Assembly (NCBI GenBank): GCA_028280735.1
Contig: JANQLH010000145.1
Coordinates: 1 to 49,233, forward strand
Reading direction: 5' to 3'
Source of the DNA: SAR324 cluster bacterium
GTDB taxonomy: Bacteria; SAR324; XYD2-FULL-50-16
DNA length: 49,233 nucleotides
Shown: piece by piece, positions 18,426-25,611 of the stretch
How positions within the stretch are numbered: position 1 is the first letter of the stretch
How the letters are laid out: the number at the start of each line of letters is the position of its first letter
Translations under genes and position numbers: made by a program
The notes under the pieces: model-generated
Told to the model about the DNA's origin: nothing
Database searches by the model: none
Seen by the model: only the letters and a program-made list of their open reading frames with translations

Positions 18426-18800
18426 TTATCTTAGAGATTTTAATGCAATGGGAACAAGCATATCAAAAGGGCTCGGAACAGCAATATGAATGGCAAGATC
18501 GACAAACAAGTCTCTTGCTTTGGAAGATAATGAAAGCGCAAAATCTGATGCGGTCGCCTGTAAGTCTGTCCGCCAGTTTAATAAACCGTGAAGATCTTTT
18601 TCCAGGGACGGTGAATATTGATAACAGATCAGAATTCTCCCGGTCCTTGAGTTCACTTTAGCCGATTGGACACCGTCCATTGAGGTAATCGCCTCTTCCA
18701 AACGTTCACAATCTCTTTTTCTACCTATCAAGTAGGTGTTTTCCAGCCTAATTCTTCCTGGAATGTTGCTGATTGATACTGTCACGTTACTTATCTCCAA
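18426..18800 (-). CDS. HMA-like domain protein
   Basis: A 124-residue protein opening with VTVSISNIPGRIRLEN and continuing MDGVQSAKVNSRTGRILICY, again an HMA-like ferredoxin fold without a CxxC pair. The C-terminal third is weakly hydrophobic. First gene of the leftward ATPase operon. Together with the next gene and the ATPase N-terminus it gives three HMA-like modules in one transcript. Its exact role is unknown. Confidence 0.65.
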   Translation of the reverse strand: MEISNVTVSISNIPGRIRLENTYLIGRKRDCERLEEAITSMDGVQSAKVNSRTGRILICYQYSPSLEKDLHGLLNWRTDLQATASDFALSLSSKARDLFVDLAIHIAVPSPFDMLVPIALKSLR

Positions 18801-18970
18801 AAACGGGTATCAGGTTACCTGCGACCGGAAATTTCTAATCAAATCGGTTACAATCGATGTAGTGCCGGTGAGTTCATTTGCCATCCACCCCTTTGATTAC
18901 TAGACGGCCAATCTCACCGACGAATAGTATTATAGTAAAACATATTATGCCAAAATGTAAATTTTTTATG

Positions 18971-18982
18971 TTAGTATATGCG
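18971..18982 (-). promoter_or_regulatory. TTAGTATATGCG motif upstream of the leftward ATPase operon
   Basis: The same 12 bp (as CGCATATACTAA) occurs in the promoter region of the FeoB-associated peptide gene (40680-40691), and a shorter version lies upstream of feoA (44613-44620). Here it is 170 bp before the first gene of the leftward operon, in an A/T-rich stretch. It may be a shared regulator site. Confidence 0.4.
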
Positions 18983-19140
18983 AAAAAGTTATATTGTATT
19001 AACTATTTTGTCAAATTCCGGCCGTGGATTTTTTATGACCGGGTCAATCATTCAGCGAAGACGGCATCTTCAATAACGAAAACTTTGTTCTCACTATATT
19101 TTTGGTGGCCGTCGCCCGGTGTTGAATTGAACAAGACAGC

Positions 19141-19266
19141 ATGGTACGGAAAGAAATTATTGCTGTTTTCATGATCCTCGTTACTCTCCTGGGACTCGCT
19201 GCTACCAAAGTATGGCAAGGGATTTTCAGCTCTAATCATTTTGTTCCCTTTTTCAATGCACATTGA
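19141..19266 (+). CDS. Possible 41-residue membrane peptide
   Basis: A short frame encodes MVRKEIIAVFMILVTLLGLA followed by a short polar tail: a basic start and one clear membrane helix, the plan of a genuine membrane peptide. It has no strong ribosome binding site, and its stop codon overlaps the -35 box of the next promoter. It lies between the two metal-ATPase units. No family recognised. Confidence 0.35.
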   Translation: MVRKEIIAVFMILVTLLGLAATKVWQGIFSSNHFVPFFNAH

Positions 19267-19291
19267 CAATTGGTAAACCATCATTTTATCT
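19263..19291 (+). promoter_or_regulatory. Promoter of the metal-sensor gene
   Basis: TTGACA at 19263-19268 and TTATCT at 19286-19291 with 17 bp between them form a good sigma-70-type promoter. The palindrome at 19294-19311 starts 3 bp after the -10 box, covering the expected transcription start. Confidence 0.55.
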
Positions 19292-19293
19292 TA

Positions 19294-19311
19294 TAACCCA
19301 TAAGGGGGTTA
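19294..19311 (+). promoter_or_regulatory. CsoR/RcnR-type operator, site 1
   Basis: TAACCC-N6-GGGTTA is a perfect inverted repeat with the G/C-tract centre typical of CsoR/RcnR/FrmR operators. It overlaps the start of transcription from the promoter just upstream, so binding of the repressor encoded by the next gene would block it. Confidence 0.6.
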
Positions 19312-19400
19312 TTTAAGGTTCTGTCATTTGCAGTATTTTTAGCTCAGATTTCAAAGGGCTTAATGGCTGAGCTTTTATTTTCCTTGCGAAAAACCACCAA

Positions 19401-19418
19401 TAACCCTTGCGGGGGATA
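19401..19418 (+). promoter_or_regulatory. CsoR/RcnR-type operator, site 2
   Basis: TAACCC-N6-GGGATA, one mismatch from site 1, lies 107 bp further downstream and 138 bp before the sensor gene. It may mark a second promoter or allow cooperative binding. Confidence 0.5.
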
Positions 19419-19555
19419 AAACAAAAAATTCTGTTCAACCAAAATCACCAGGATTTTTTCACTCCGGCAAAAACATTCAGCGCGAAACTGGAACTGATCA
19501 CTGTTTCCAATAGTCGCAATGAAAACAAAACAATCACCAGGAAACAAATAGGCTT

Positions 19556-19864
19556 ATGTCTGCAAAAAAAGATTCAAAAGGAAAACAGGAAGTCCACAGT
19601 CATCAACACAAACGAACCCGGGCAATCGTAAACCGTTTGTCACGAATTGAAGGCCATGTTCGGAGTATCAAGGAAATGGTTGAGAGCGGCAGGGACTGCA
19701 CTGAAGTGCTGATCCAGGTTTCAGCGGTACGTTCTGCCATCAACAAGGTCGGAAAGGTAATCATGGAAGACCACCTGGAAAACTGCTTGTTTCATGATGG
19801 TGCTACAGCCAAGGACAGCGAGATATGGGAAGGCATCAAAGATGTTTTTGACGCTTATTTCTAA
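19556..19864 (+). CDS. csoR: CsoR-family metal-sensing repressor
   Basis: A 102-residue protein of the CsoR/RcnR/FrmR family (all-helical, DUF156): RLSRIEGHVRSIKEMVESGRDC and IMEDHLENCLF. The ligand set C48, H73, C77 has the same 25- and 4-residue spacings as the Cu(I) site of CsoR (Cys-His-Cys), rather than the His-rich set of RcnR. A His-rich N-terminal extension (HSHQHKR, 14-20) could add ligands. It most likely binds the two TAACCC palindromes upstream and controls its own gene and the following ATPase genes; the metal is probably Cu(I), with other soft metals possible. AGGAAA precedes the ATG. Confidence 0.85.
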   Translation: MSAKKDSKGKQEVHSHQHKRTRAIVNRLSRIEGHVRSIKEMVESGRDCTEVLIQVSAVRSAINKVGKVIMEDHLENCLFHDGATAKDSEIWEGIKDVFDAYF

Positions 19865-19900
19865 AAGTAAGGCCGGCTTGTCCGCTCGTTATTCCTAAAT

Positions 19901-20112
19901 AGTGCCTGAACGAAAACCAGTTTAAACCATACCGATCAAAGCTTTAAGGGCAACTGATACTTCAAGGCTCAATGCTTTCAGCCAGTTTTTGTTTGAATTT
20001 TCAATGATTCATGCTGAAAGCTGGCGGCTGATAGTCAGGTTAATCTTCAAGTTGAATTCCGGTATCTAGAACAAGGCTGGGTAAGGGTTTAGTAATGTTT
20101 CGCTCAGACACT
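19901..20112 (+). mobile_element. MITE-like element, copy 3
   Basis: A 212-bp non-coding element with terminal inverted repeats AGTGCCTGAACGAAA (19901) and, complemented, AGTGTCTGAGCGAAA (ending 20112). It is flanked by AAAT on both sides (19897-19900, 20113-20116), a probable 4-bp target duplication. It aligns with copies 1 and 2. It lies between the sensor gene and the second ATPase gene set. Confidence 0.75.
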
Positions 20113-20143
20113 AAATAATAAAAAACAAACTTGGGAGATAAGG

Positions 20144-20341
20144 ATGCACGAAGGAGATCATGGAATCATGGATCATACCCATGAAGAACTGGATAAAAAA
20201 TTTGGCAGTAAAGGCAATTGCTGTGGACACCACCATCATCAGGAAGAAAAAGAGCGATCGTCCGATCTTATCCTCAAGATTGGAGCTGCAATCATCGTAT
20301 TAGTGGTGATCGGAATTTTCATCGCTTATCGAATGATTTGA
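20144..20341 (+). CDS. His-rich small membrane protein, ATPase companion
   Basis: A 65-residue protein. The N-terminal half is rich in possible metal ligands (MHEGDHGIMDHTHEE, then CCGHHHHQ at 27-34); the C-terminal half is a single membrane helix (about 43-62). It probably binds metal on one face of the membrane and hands it to, or takes it from, the ATPase encoded 19 bp downstream. GGGAG precedes the start. No named family recognised. Confidence 0.75.
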   Translation: MHEGDHGIMDHTHEELDKKFGSKGNCCGHHHHQEEKERSSDLILKIGAAIIVLVVIGIFIAYRMI

Positions 20342-20360
20342 TCGATTATTGGAGTGTAAA

Positions 20361-22304
20361 ATGGAAAGTACGCAACCCGGAGTGATTGCCATAAGGAAAA
20401 AAGACGCCAAACCTTTTCAGGCAGTAAAGACTTTGTTGCAAAAGACAAAACAAATTGGTTTTCCGGCACTATTGCTGATATTGATTCTTGCATCAGCCTT
20501 TCACAATTATGTTCACCCGCTAACGGAAAAGGATACGATCGGTATGCTGGCCATGCTTCTGGGTGGTGGGGTTATCGCCTGGAAAACCCTGGTTGTCGTG
20601 CTCAAGAAAAAAAGAATCACCGCCGGTGTGATGGTTGTCTTAGCGCTGGTTGGATCTGCTTATATTGAAGAATACCTGGCCGGGGCTATTGTTGCCTTCA
20701 TGATGATTGGGGGAGAATTCCTGGAAGAAATCACCCTGGATAAAACCCGAAACGCTGTTCGAGAACTAATCCGACTCGTACCGAATCTGGCCAGAATCAA
20801 ACTCGGATCATCCGTTAAGGAAATTCCCCTGTCGCAAGTCAGACTTGATGATGTAATCGTCGTTAAACCGGGAGAAAGGATACCTGTTGACGGTACGATT
20901 TTAAGCGGACACGCCGCCGTCAACGAATCCTCATTGACGGGCGAATCGATGCCGGTTGATAAATCGGTTGGAGACAAGGTGTATGTAGGCACGTTAAATG
21001 AGAATGGTGCACTTGAAGTAAAGACCGAAAAACTGGGCCGGGATACGATGTTGGGGAAGATAATCCGCATTGTTGGCGAAGCACAGGATAATAAAGGAGA
21101 AACCCAGCGAATTGCGGATAAGTTCGCTACATTCTTTACCCCGGTGATTCTGATGATATGTGCCTTAATCTGGACAGTTTTTTCCGATATTCCCTTTGAT
21201 GACAGGTTACTCCGGGTAATGACCGTACTGGTAATCGCCTGCCCCTGTGCGCTTGTACTGGCAACGCCGACTGCGGTCGTTGCCACGGTCGGGAATGCTG
21301 CCAAAAACGGGGCCTTGATCAAAGGAGGTGGAGTTCTGGAAAAAGCAGCCGGGATCACCGCTGTCTGCCTGGATAAAACCGGAACCCTTACCGAGGGAAA
21401 ACCAAATGTGGTAAATATAACTTCATTCGGCGGCCTGTCAGAAGCCGATGTCTGCTTTTACGCTGCTATTGCGGAAAAATATTCGGAACATCCCCTTGCG
21501 AACGCTATACTTAAAAAAGCCAAAGAACTGGGCATCAAAGACATTCCGGATTCAAGCGATTTTCAACTCCATTTCGGAAAAGGCGTCAGTGTTCGTTATG
21601 AAAACACAAACATTGAAATCTCAAACCCGCGCTTTTTTGACGGAGAAATGCAGAATAAAGCAATCAGGCAGTATTTGAAAGACGAGGAGAATAAAGGAAG
21701 AACAGTTCTTCTGCTGGTAATGAATAGCTCCATTCAAGGCGGAATCACCATAGCAGACACGGTACGTCCTCAAGCAAGGGCTTTTGTTAAAAACCTGAAA
21801 AACCAAGGCATAGGCAGAATTATGCTATTGACCGGTGATAACGAGACTACCGCCAAAACCATTGCCGATCAGGTCGGAATTGAAGAAGTAAAAGCCAAGC
21901 TCTTTCCTGCTGACAAATTAAACGTTATCAAATCCCTGCAAGAGGAAAATGAAGTAGTAGCCATGGTCGGTGACGGGGTAAACGATGCTCCTGCATTAAT
22001 GCTGGCTGATGTGGGATTTTCCATGGGAGTTATCGGAACCGATGTGGCAGTGGAATCTTCCGATATTTCTTTAATGTCCGATGATCTCACACTGGTTCCT
22101 AAACTGATAACATCCAGTCGCAGAACCGTCGGCATCGTCAAACAGAACATCATCGTCTTTGCCGTGTTGGTAAATGTTATCGGAATCTGGCTTTCTTCCC
22201 TGGGATTTTTAACTCCCCTGATCGCTGCCGTGGTACATAACGTTTCCTCAATTTTTGTTGTCGGCAACTCCGCAAGACTGCTCAAATTTAATTACAATGA
22301 CTAA
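20361..22304 (+). CDS. P1B-type heavy-metal ATPase, CPC class
   Basis: A 647-residue P-type ATPase from the ATG at 20361 (GGAG at 20351-20354). Motifs: TGES (193-196), membrane metal motif CPC (294-296), DKTGT with phosphorylated D338, SEHP, TGDN and GDGVND. There is no N-terminal CxxC metal domain; the His-rich peptide encoded just before may replace it. The last membrane helices contain HNVSS, not the sequence typical of Cu(I) pumps, so Zn/Cd/Pb or another soft metal remains possible. It probably exports metal under control of the CsoR-type sensor, although a MITE-like element lies between them. Its end overlaps the M20 peptidase gene by 8 bp. Confidence 0.88.
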   Translation: MESTQPGVIAIRKKDAKPFQAVKTLLQKTKQIGFPALLLILILASAFHNYVHPLTEKDTIGMLAMLLGGGVIAWKTLVVVLKKKRITAGVMVVLALVGSAYIEEYLAGAIVAFMMIGGEFLEEITLDKTRNAVRELIRLVPNLARIKLGSSVKEIPLSQVRLDDVIVVKPGERIPVDGTILSGHAAVNESSLTGESMPVDKSVGDKVYVGTLNENGALEVKTEKLGRDTMLGKIIRIVGEAQDNKGETQRIADKFATFFTPVILMICALIWTVFSDIPFDDRLLRVMTVLVIACPCALVLATPTAVVATVGNAAKNGALIKGGGVLEKAAGITAVCLDKTGTLTEGKPNVVNITSFGGLSEADVCFYAAIAEKYSEHPLANAILKKAKELGIKDIPDSSDFQLHFGKGVSVRYENTNIEISNPRFFDGEMQNKAIRQYLKDEENKGRTVLLLVMNSSIQGGITIADTVRPQARAFVKNLKNQGIGRIMLLTGDNETTAKTIADQVGIEEVKAKLFPADKLNVIKSLQEENEVVAMVGDGVNDAPALMLADVGFSMGVIGTDVAVESSDISLMSDDLTLVPKLITSSRRTVGIVKQNIIVFAVLVNVIGIWLSSLGFLTPLIAAVVHNVSSIFVVGNSARLLKFNYND

Positions 22305-23502
22305 CCACCCGCTGTCACACAGCCTCACAGCCCTCACCCCCAATCTGAAAGAACGGCTGGTCGATACCCTGGTCAACTTAATTAAAATTGATTCCCGCTC
22401 AGCCATTTCCAACACACAGCATATCCTTGAGTACCTGAAGAAGGCTGCCCGGCAAAACGGCCTCGACAGTATTATCGCCGGTCCGGAGAAAGGACCGAAA
22501 AGCCTGATGATTAACATAAAAGGAAGAGGCAACCGCAAAGAAGGGCTTATCCTGCTTTCACATTTGGATACCGCAGACTGGGAGGAAGAATCCTGGCATT
22601 ACCATCCGCTTTCAGCTACCCAGACAGCGGAAGGCAGAATTTACGGTAGAGGTGCTATCGACTGCAAATCCCTGGCGGCGATTTGGCTGCAACTCTGCAT
22701 TGAGTTCGCAAATTCGGGTAACATGCCGGATAGAGATATTTGTTTTATTGCCACGTCGGATGAAGAAACCGGAACCGGTGAAGGGATTAACTGGGTGCTG
22801 GAAAACACCGATGTGACAAGCCGCTGCAATGCCGCATTAAACGAAGGAGGCGGGCATATTTGCACCTCCGGGGATAACCGGCAAAAAATCATCACCTGTC
22901 AATATGGAGAAAAAGGACGAATAGAGCTTCAATCCGATTATTATTCCAACAGAAATGAATCAATTATCTATGAGAAAGGATTATTCGGCTACCTAAAACA
23001 TTTGGTGATGACAGGAAGATACAAAAAAGCTCAAAAACAGTTCCGCTCCTTCTTTACCAAACCGGATCTGATTCATTGCTACTTCAGTACGGTGAAAACC
23101 GAAAATAAAAAAGTAATCCTTTATATCCACCCGGCTGCAAATTCCCGACGACTGATGTCCGATTTCACTCGGCTGGAAAAGACAGAACCGGCACTTTCTC
23201 TTCATCCGAAGTCACCCCCCGGCGTTTCGCCCTTAAATACCCCTCTTTATCGAACAATTGAAGTATGCAGCAGAAAGGCGGGTTTCGCGCGGGTATTTCC
23301 TTCCGTTACCCGCGGGAACTGCGAAAATCGTTTTTTAAGGCAAAAGGGAATCGTAACCTACGGTTTTTTCCCTGTAGGTCTGAGGGAAAACATTGCTGCC
23401 ATGCACGGCCACAACGAATACATTCATCAAAAATCCTTGTTTGACGCCTACCAACTGCTTTTCACCATCGTCAGAAGCTATTGTTTCCATTCCCAACCGT
23501 AG
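22297..23502 (+). CDS. M20 family metallopeptidase (ArgE/DapE-like)
   Basis: A 401-residue M20 dizinc hydrolase: metal ligands in LSHLDTADW, the bridging Asp in GRGAIDCKS, the catalytic Glu pair in SDEETGTGEG, NEGGG and a final His in MHGHNEY. Such enzymes remove acyl or aminoacyl groups from amino acids and dipeptides. The ATG at 22297 overlaps the ATPase stop codon (ATGACTAA), so translation is coupled; a longer frame starts inside the ATPase gene. Why a peptidase is coupled to a metal pump is unclear: it may handle a metal-chelating amino acid or peptide. The middle (about 215-285) contains a less typical linker or lid. Confidence 0.8.
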   Translation: MTNHPLSHSLTALTPNLKERLVDTLVNLIKIDSRSAISNTQHILEYLKKAARQNGLDSIIAGPEKGPKSLMINIKGRGNRKEGLILLSHLDTADWEEESWHYHPLSATQTAEGRIYGRGAIDCKSLAAIWLQLCIEFANSGNMPDRDICFIATSDEETGTGEGINWVLENTDVTSRCNAALNEGGGHICTSGDNRQKIITCQYGEKGRIELQSDYYSNRNESIIYEKGLFGYLKHLVMTGRYKKAQKQFRSFFTKPDLIHCYFSTVKTENKKVILYIHPAANSRRLMSDFTRLEKTEPALSLHPKSPPGVSPLNTPLYRTIEVCSRKAGFARVFPSVTRGNCENRFLRQKGIVTYGFFPVGLRENIAAMHGHNEYIHQKSLFDAYQLLFTIVRSYCFHSQP

Positions 23503-23874
23503 CTTTAACCATCCTGCCGTAACCGGAAATCAAACAAACCAAAAATCATTCCTGCACCCCGAATTAGAGATTGGTTGGTTGTGTCAATGAGTGCAAGGAT
23601 TTTAAGTTTCTTTACACAAATATATCTTTTTCGTATTGACTAATTATTATTTTCAAATATACTAAACCCATCTGAGTGAGTTTTTAATTATTCAGATGTG
23701 TCATGTTAACTCCATGTATCTTAGGCTCTAATACCAAGTGGTCCGGCTCAGCACCTGCAGCGCGCAAAAGCCGGACCATCACCAACCCCCTCTGAGCCTT
23801 GTACATATCGGACTTGAGCATCTCTCTGACCACATGGAACTACATAATAAAAACAAGTTATAACCCGGTTACTA
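23503..23874. other. Intergenic with a strong hairpin
   Basis: No gene seen between the convergent peptidase and ABC genes. A perfect 10-bp inverted repeat (23739-23748 with 23769-23778, TGGTCCGGCT) with a 20-nt loop may terminate transcription, although no T-run follows. Confidence 0.45.
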
Positions 23875-25611
23875 TTAATTTGATACCGACATCTGCCTTG
23901 CGAGCATTTTGGCGAACACGCCTTGCTGTGTGACCAACTGCGAGGGCGTGCCGTATTCAATCACCTTGCCGTCTGCCAGCACGACTATTTTATCCGCGTT
24001 GGCCACGGTTCGCATGCGGTGGGCGATAATCAGGACCGTTTTATTGCGAACCAGTTCCGAAAGCCCTGCCTGAACCCTGGTTTCACTTTCCACATCCAAA
24101 GAGGCGGTTGCTTCATCAAGTAGGACGATCGGTGCGTCTTTAAGCAGCGCCCTGGCGATTGAGATTCGCTGTCGTTCCCCACCGGATAGGGTTTCACCGT
24201 TTTCACCGATGATGGTCTGGTATCCGTCGGGCAGCTTTAAAGCAAACTCATCACACTGGGCCAACTTAGCCACGCGGAGTACTTCCTGATCGGATGCATC
24301 TCGCTTTCCGATACGAATATTATCCATAATGGAGGTGTTAAACAGAATAACATCCTGAAAAACCACTGAATAATATTTCAACAGTGTTTCCGGTTCAATG
24401 TCGCTGATATTCTGTCCCCCAAGCAGAATAGTGCCGGAGTCTACATCCCAGAACCTGGCCGAAAGTTTTGCTGACGTGCTTTTTCCTCCTCCCGATGGAC
24501 CAACCAGGGCTGTGATTTCCCCTTGTTTGGCAACAAACGACACATCCTTCATAACCTGTTTGCCCTTTTCGTATGAGAAGCTGACCTTGTCAAAAACAAT
24601 GTCAAAATACTCGGGGGTAAATTCAGTTTTCCCTTTTTGAATGGGCAGGCTTTCCATTTCATTCATCCTTTCAATTCGTACATCCAGGTAATACAAAGCC
24701 GCCAGGTTAGCGAAAACCTGTTCAATAGGCTCATACACGCGTGAGCCGATGATCAGAAATATCAAATAGCTAAACAGGTCCACACTTCCGGCCATCAGCA
24801 TGTTTGCACCGACAATGATAACGCTTGCCAATCCCAGCTTTAGTAAGCTCATTGAACTGTTTACCAGCACTCCGGTCAAAAGCTCTACTCGAGTCAGGTT
24901 TTTCTCATAATCATCCAACTTGTGATCCAGTTCACCAAGGTATTTGCTTTCGTTGCCGTATGACTTGATTTCCTGGATAGTCTCCAAGCCCTCCTGAATC
25001 TGTTCGGTGACATTCCGTTTCTTGTCATAAATAATCCTGTTACCTTTTCGCTGCCATTTTTTTGATACAACAATGATTGCAGTCGCAAAAGGAACCACCC
25101 AAAATAACGCAAGGGCCAGTTTCCAGTTGAAAATGAACATTCCGGTCCCTATTAGGCAGATACTGATAATCGAGGCGAACAACTGGGGAACTGCATGGGA
25201 AAAAGTGTGTTCCAGCTCCGTGTTATCGGACATGATTGTGGAAGTCAGATCAGAAAGGTTTTTTTCTCCAAAAAAAGCCAGGGGTAACTTACGTAGTTTC
25301 TCGGCCAGAGAGATTCGTCGGCCGGCACTTTCGTCATAAATTGCGGTGAATGTGCTGCGATACTGAAACCGAGCGACCACCCAGGTTACAGACATAAAAA
25401 GAACCCCGATCACAAGATAAAAGCCGAGTTCGCGTTCAGCGGATTCCGATATGCCTAAAACCGATCCCAGGTAATCCTCAAGAAACAAAAATACGTAAAC
25501 AGCCGACAACATTAGGGCGATATTCAAAACAGTTGTAAACGCTGTTCCCTTAAGAAAATCTTTTGCCCCTTTCTCGGAAAGGGCCAGTCGTTTCTGCAAA
25601 ATGTTAAGCAT
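23875..25611 (-). CDS. ABC exporter-fold transporter, half 2 (IrtB/YbtQ-like)
   Basis: A 578-residue half transporter: six membrane helices (about 20-300) fused to an ATPase domain with Walker A GPSGGGKST, signature LSGGERQR and Walker B VLLDEATASLD. It pairs with the product of the overlapping upstream gene to form a heterodimer. Pairs like this beside PchR/YbtA-type AraC regulators import Fe-siderophore complexes (YbtPQ, IrtAB) in spite of their exporter fold; export of a metabolite is the alternative. Start chosen at 25611 because GGGAGG precedes it and it overlaps the upstream stop by 8 bp (ATGCTTAA). Confidence 0.85.
   Translation of the reverse strand: MLNILQKRLALSEKGAKDFLKGTAFTTVLNIALMLSAVYVFLFLEDYLGSVLGISESAERELGFYLVIGVLFMSVTWVVARFQYRSTFTAIYDESAGRRISLAEKLRKLPLAFFGEKNLSDLTSTIMSDNTELEHTFSHAVPQLFASIISICLIGTGMFIFNWKLALALFWVVPFATAIIVVSKKWQRKGNRIIYDKKRNVTEQIQEGLETIQEIKSYGNESKYLGELDHKLDDYEKNLTRVELLTGVLVNSSMSLLKLGLASVIIVGANMLMAGSVDLFSYLIFLIIGSRVYEPIEQVFANLAALYYLDVRIERMNEMESLPIQKGKTEFTPEYFDIVFDKVSFSYEKGKQVMKDVSFVAKQGEITALVGPSGGGKSTSAKLSARFWDVDSGTILLGGQNISDIEPETLLKYYSVVFQDVILFNTSIMDNIRIGKRDASDQEVLRVAKLAQCDEFALKLPDGYQTIIGENGETLSGGERQRISIARALLKDAPIVLLDEATASLDVESETRVQAGLSELVRNKTVLIIAHRMRTVANADKIVVLADGKVIEYGTPSQLVTQQGVFAKMLARQMSVSN

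Noticed and set aside
20660-21358. 232-codon frame on the minus strand
   Set aside because: Antisense to the CPC-type ATPase gene; Ser/Thr/Ala-rich composition typical of shadow frames.
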